Positions 4,669-5,961 of a DNA stretch of 5,961 nt are shown here, piece after piece; within the stretch, counting starts at the first letter, position 1; each line of letters starts with the position of its first letter. Source of the stretch: Actinomycetota bacterium (lineage in GTDB: Bacteria > Actinomycetota > Coriobacteriia > Anaerosomatales > D1FN1-002); NCBI GenBank assembly GCA_005774595.1, contig VAUM01000106.1, positions 1 to 5,961 of the forward strand. The letters are read 5' to 3'. Below the pieces are notes generated by a model. It did not search any database and was not told the origin of the DNA. It was given only the letters and a program-made list of their open reading frames with translations. Both the position numbers and the translations under genes were made by a program.

Positions 4669-5961
4669 GCGAGACCGCGGTCGGCGTCGTCACAGCGCTC
4701 GCCCAGGCACGCAGGGCCACCCAGCTCTACCCGCCCACGCACCCGAGCTTCGCCGAGGCGGTCGAGGGGCTCGTGACCGCCGTGCGCGCCGCAGCCGCGG
4801 CCGCGCCGTTCACGCTCAATTGGCACCAGGGGCGCCTCTACCACGAGAGCGCCGTGCTCCCCGACGACCTGCCCGGCATGGCGGCGATGGCCGAGGCGTT
4901 CGAGGCCAGGCGCATCGAGAGCATGGGCCTGCACGCCGGCTTCGGCGAGACCGATGCGCTCGGCCTGACCGAGGTGCTCGCCTTGAAGCCCGGCCCCGAC
5001 CTCGACGTGGACGCTGAGCTCGCCAGCCGCGGCGTCTCCAACGTCTCGATCCAGTTCCTCGCCGACGACGACGAGGAGCGCGAGGAGCGGGACCGCAAGC
5101 GCGAGGCCGACCGCGGCATGTACAACCAGCTCATCTCGATGCTGCGCGCCGCTCAGGCGCAGATGGCGCGCGGCGGCACCGCCGACCTCGGCCATGCGAG
5201 CGGCGTGGTCGCCGGTATCGCGGGCCGCCTCGGCGAAGACCAGGCCGCCATCCTCGCGATGGCCACGATGCGCGCCAAGACCGAGGCGGACCTCTTCCAC
5301 TCCACCAACGTGATGATCTACGCGCTGACGCTCGGCACCTCGCTCGGGCTGCCGGACGAGGGGCTCACCTCGCTCGGGCTCTCGGCGCTGCTGCACGACA
5401 TCGGCAAGTCGGCGTTCGACACGGCCGACGAGCACCAGGCGCAGGCCATCAAGCTCATGCACCCGTCGGTGGGCGCGCAGATCCTCGGCCGCCTGCCCGG
5501 TGAGGACAAGGCGTCGATGCTGGTGGCGTACGAGCACCACATGGGGATGGACGGCTCCGGCTACCCCGAACGCCCGGCCGACTACATCCCGCACCCGTAC
5601 AGCCGCATGATCGCCATCGCCGACCGCTACGAGAACCTCACCAAGCCCGACCCGTTCGGTGTCGCGCAGACGCCGGACCGCGCCGTCGTGCAGATCCTGC
5701 GCGAGGCCCGCGGCCCGCTCGACGCGCTGTTCACGCGGCTGTTCGTCAAGGCGATCGGCGTCTTCCCGGTCGGGTGCCTCGTGCGGCTGTCCGACATGCG
5801 GGTCGCCGTGGTCGCGGGGCACGGCAACGACGCGCTACTGCCGAAGGTGCGCGTGATCTACGACGAGAACGGCATCGAACTCGAGGAGCCCGTCGAGCTC
5901 CTGCCCGACGAGGCGCAGGTGACGATCATCGAGGTCATCGACCCGGACGCGCTGGCCCTCG
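4665..5961 (+). CDS. HD-GYP domain phosphohydrolase (probable cyclic di-GMP phosphodiesterase), 3' end outside the window
   Basis: The frame opens at GTG 4665 and is still open at 5961, giving 432 visible residues. Residues 8-132 repeat the N-terminal module of the upstream gene (L-Y-P-P-T-H-P at 21-27, G-R-L-Y at 56-59, S-R-G-V-S-N-V-S-I at 121-129). A highly charged probable coiled coil follows at about 134-165. The HD-GYP domain (PF13487-like) spans about 175-370: H212, H244-D245-I-G-K248, M-H266-P, H291-H292, D296-G-S-G-Y-P301 and A-D320. These are the metal ligands and signature residues of the family, so hydrolysis of cyclic di-GMP or a related cyclic dinucleotide is likely. The usual post-domain segment (K-A-I-G-V-F-P-V-G at 362-370) and a small beta-rich tail follow, so little is probably missing. 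It is cytoplasmic, with no membrane segment and no receiver domain, so the N-terminal module may be the input domain. Odd points: HHM replaces the usual HHE, and the residue four before H212 is Ala rather than the Glu of the trinuclear type. Confidence 0.93.
   Translation, partial: MSETAVGVVTALAQARRATQLYPPTHPSFAEAVEGLVTAVRAAAAAAPFTLNWHQGRLYHESAVLPDDLPGMAAMAEAFEARRIESMGLHAGFGETDALGLTEVLALKPGPDLDVDAELASRGVSNVSIQFLADDDEEREERDRKREADRGMYNQLISMLRAAQAQMARGGTADLGHASGVVAGIAGRLGEDQAAILAMATMRAKTEADLFHSTNVMIYALTLGTSLGLPDEGLTSLGLSALLHDIGKSAFDTADEHQAQAIKLMHPSVGAQILGRLPGEDKASMLVAYEHHMGMDGSGYPERPADYIPHPYSRMIAIADRYENLTKPDPFGVAQTPDRAVVQILREARGPLDALFTRLFVKAIGVFPVGCLVRLSDMRVAVVAGHGNDALLPKVRVIYDENGIELEEPVELLPDEAQVTIIEVIDPDALAL

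Noticed and set aside
4638..5822. Minus-strand open frame of 394 codons
   Set aside because: It is antisense to the HD-GYP gene, whose catalytic motifs on the plus strand are unambiguous. The antisense product is His/Arg/Gly-rich with no motif.

Overview
The window is very GC-rich (about 70% by eye). Its real genes end most codons in G or C, use GTG starts freely, and overlap by 4 bases (ATGA/GTGA). This suggests an Actinomycetota-like bacterium. An HD-GYP protein, a DUF21/CNNM-CBS protein and a probable leaderless promoter would suit a Coriobacteriia-type or other deep-branching actinobacterium, but the exact lineage is inference. I see no RNA gene, insertion sequence, CRISPR array or phage gene.

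Two divergent gene sets leave a promoter region at about 2577-2688. Leftward (minus strand) the order is: a CNNM/DUF21-CBS-CorC_HlyC membrane protein (2576 to 1254); a tiny membrane-anchor ORF that looks frameshifted (about 1217 to 1080); a metal-dependent amidohydrolase of the Amidohydro_2 family (1083 to 148); and the first 50 codons of another gene that leaves the window at base 1 (151 to 1). The last three are joined by GTGA and ATGA overlaps, so they are probably translated from one message.

Rightward (plus strand) there are two genes joined by a GTGA overlap: a 659-residue alpha-helical, HEAT-like repeat protein (2689-4668) and an HD-GYP phosphohydrolase (4665 to beyond 5961) whose conserved HD-GYP core is fully inside the window. 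Both begin with a similar domain of about 130 residues marked by an L-Y-P-P-T-x-P motif. The pair looks like a small signalling module, probably linked to cyclic dinucleotide turnover, in which a solenoid protein and a phosphodiesterase share an uncharacterised N-terminal module.

The left edge (2-57) carries a dense cluster of perfect inverted and direct repeats. They lie inside the N-terminal coding part of the truncated gene and encode a Ser/Thr-rich repeat. The points most worth a second look are the shared N-terminal module, the repeat cluster, the frameshifted small ORF with a strong misaligned ribosome binding site, and the probable leaderless promoter of the CNNM gene.
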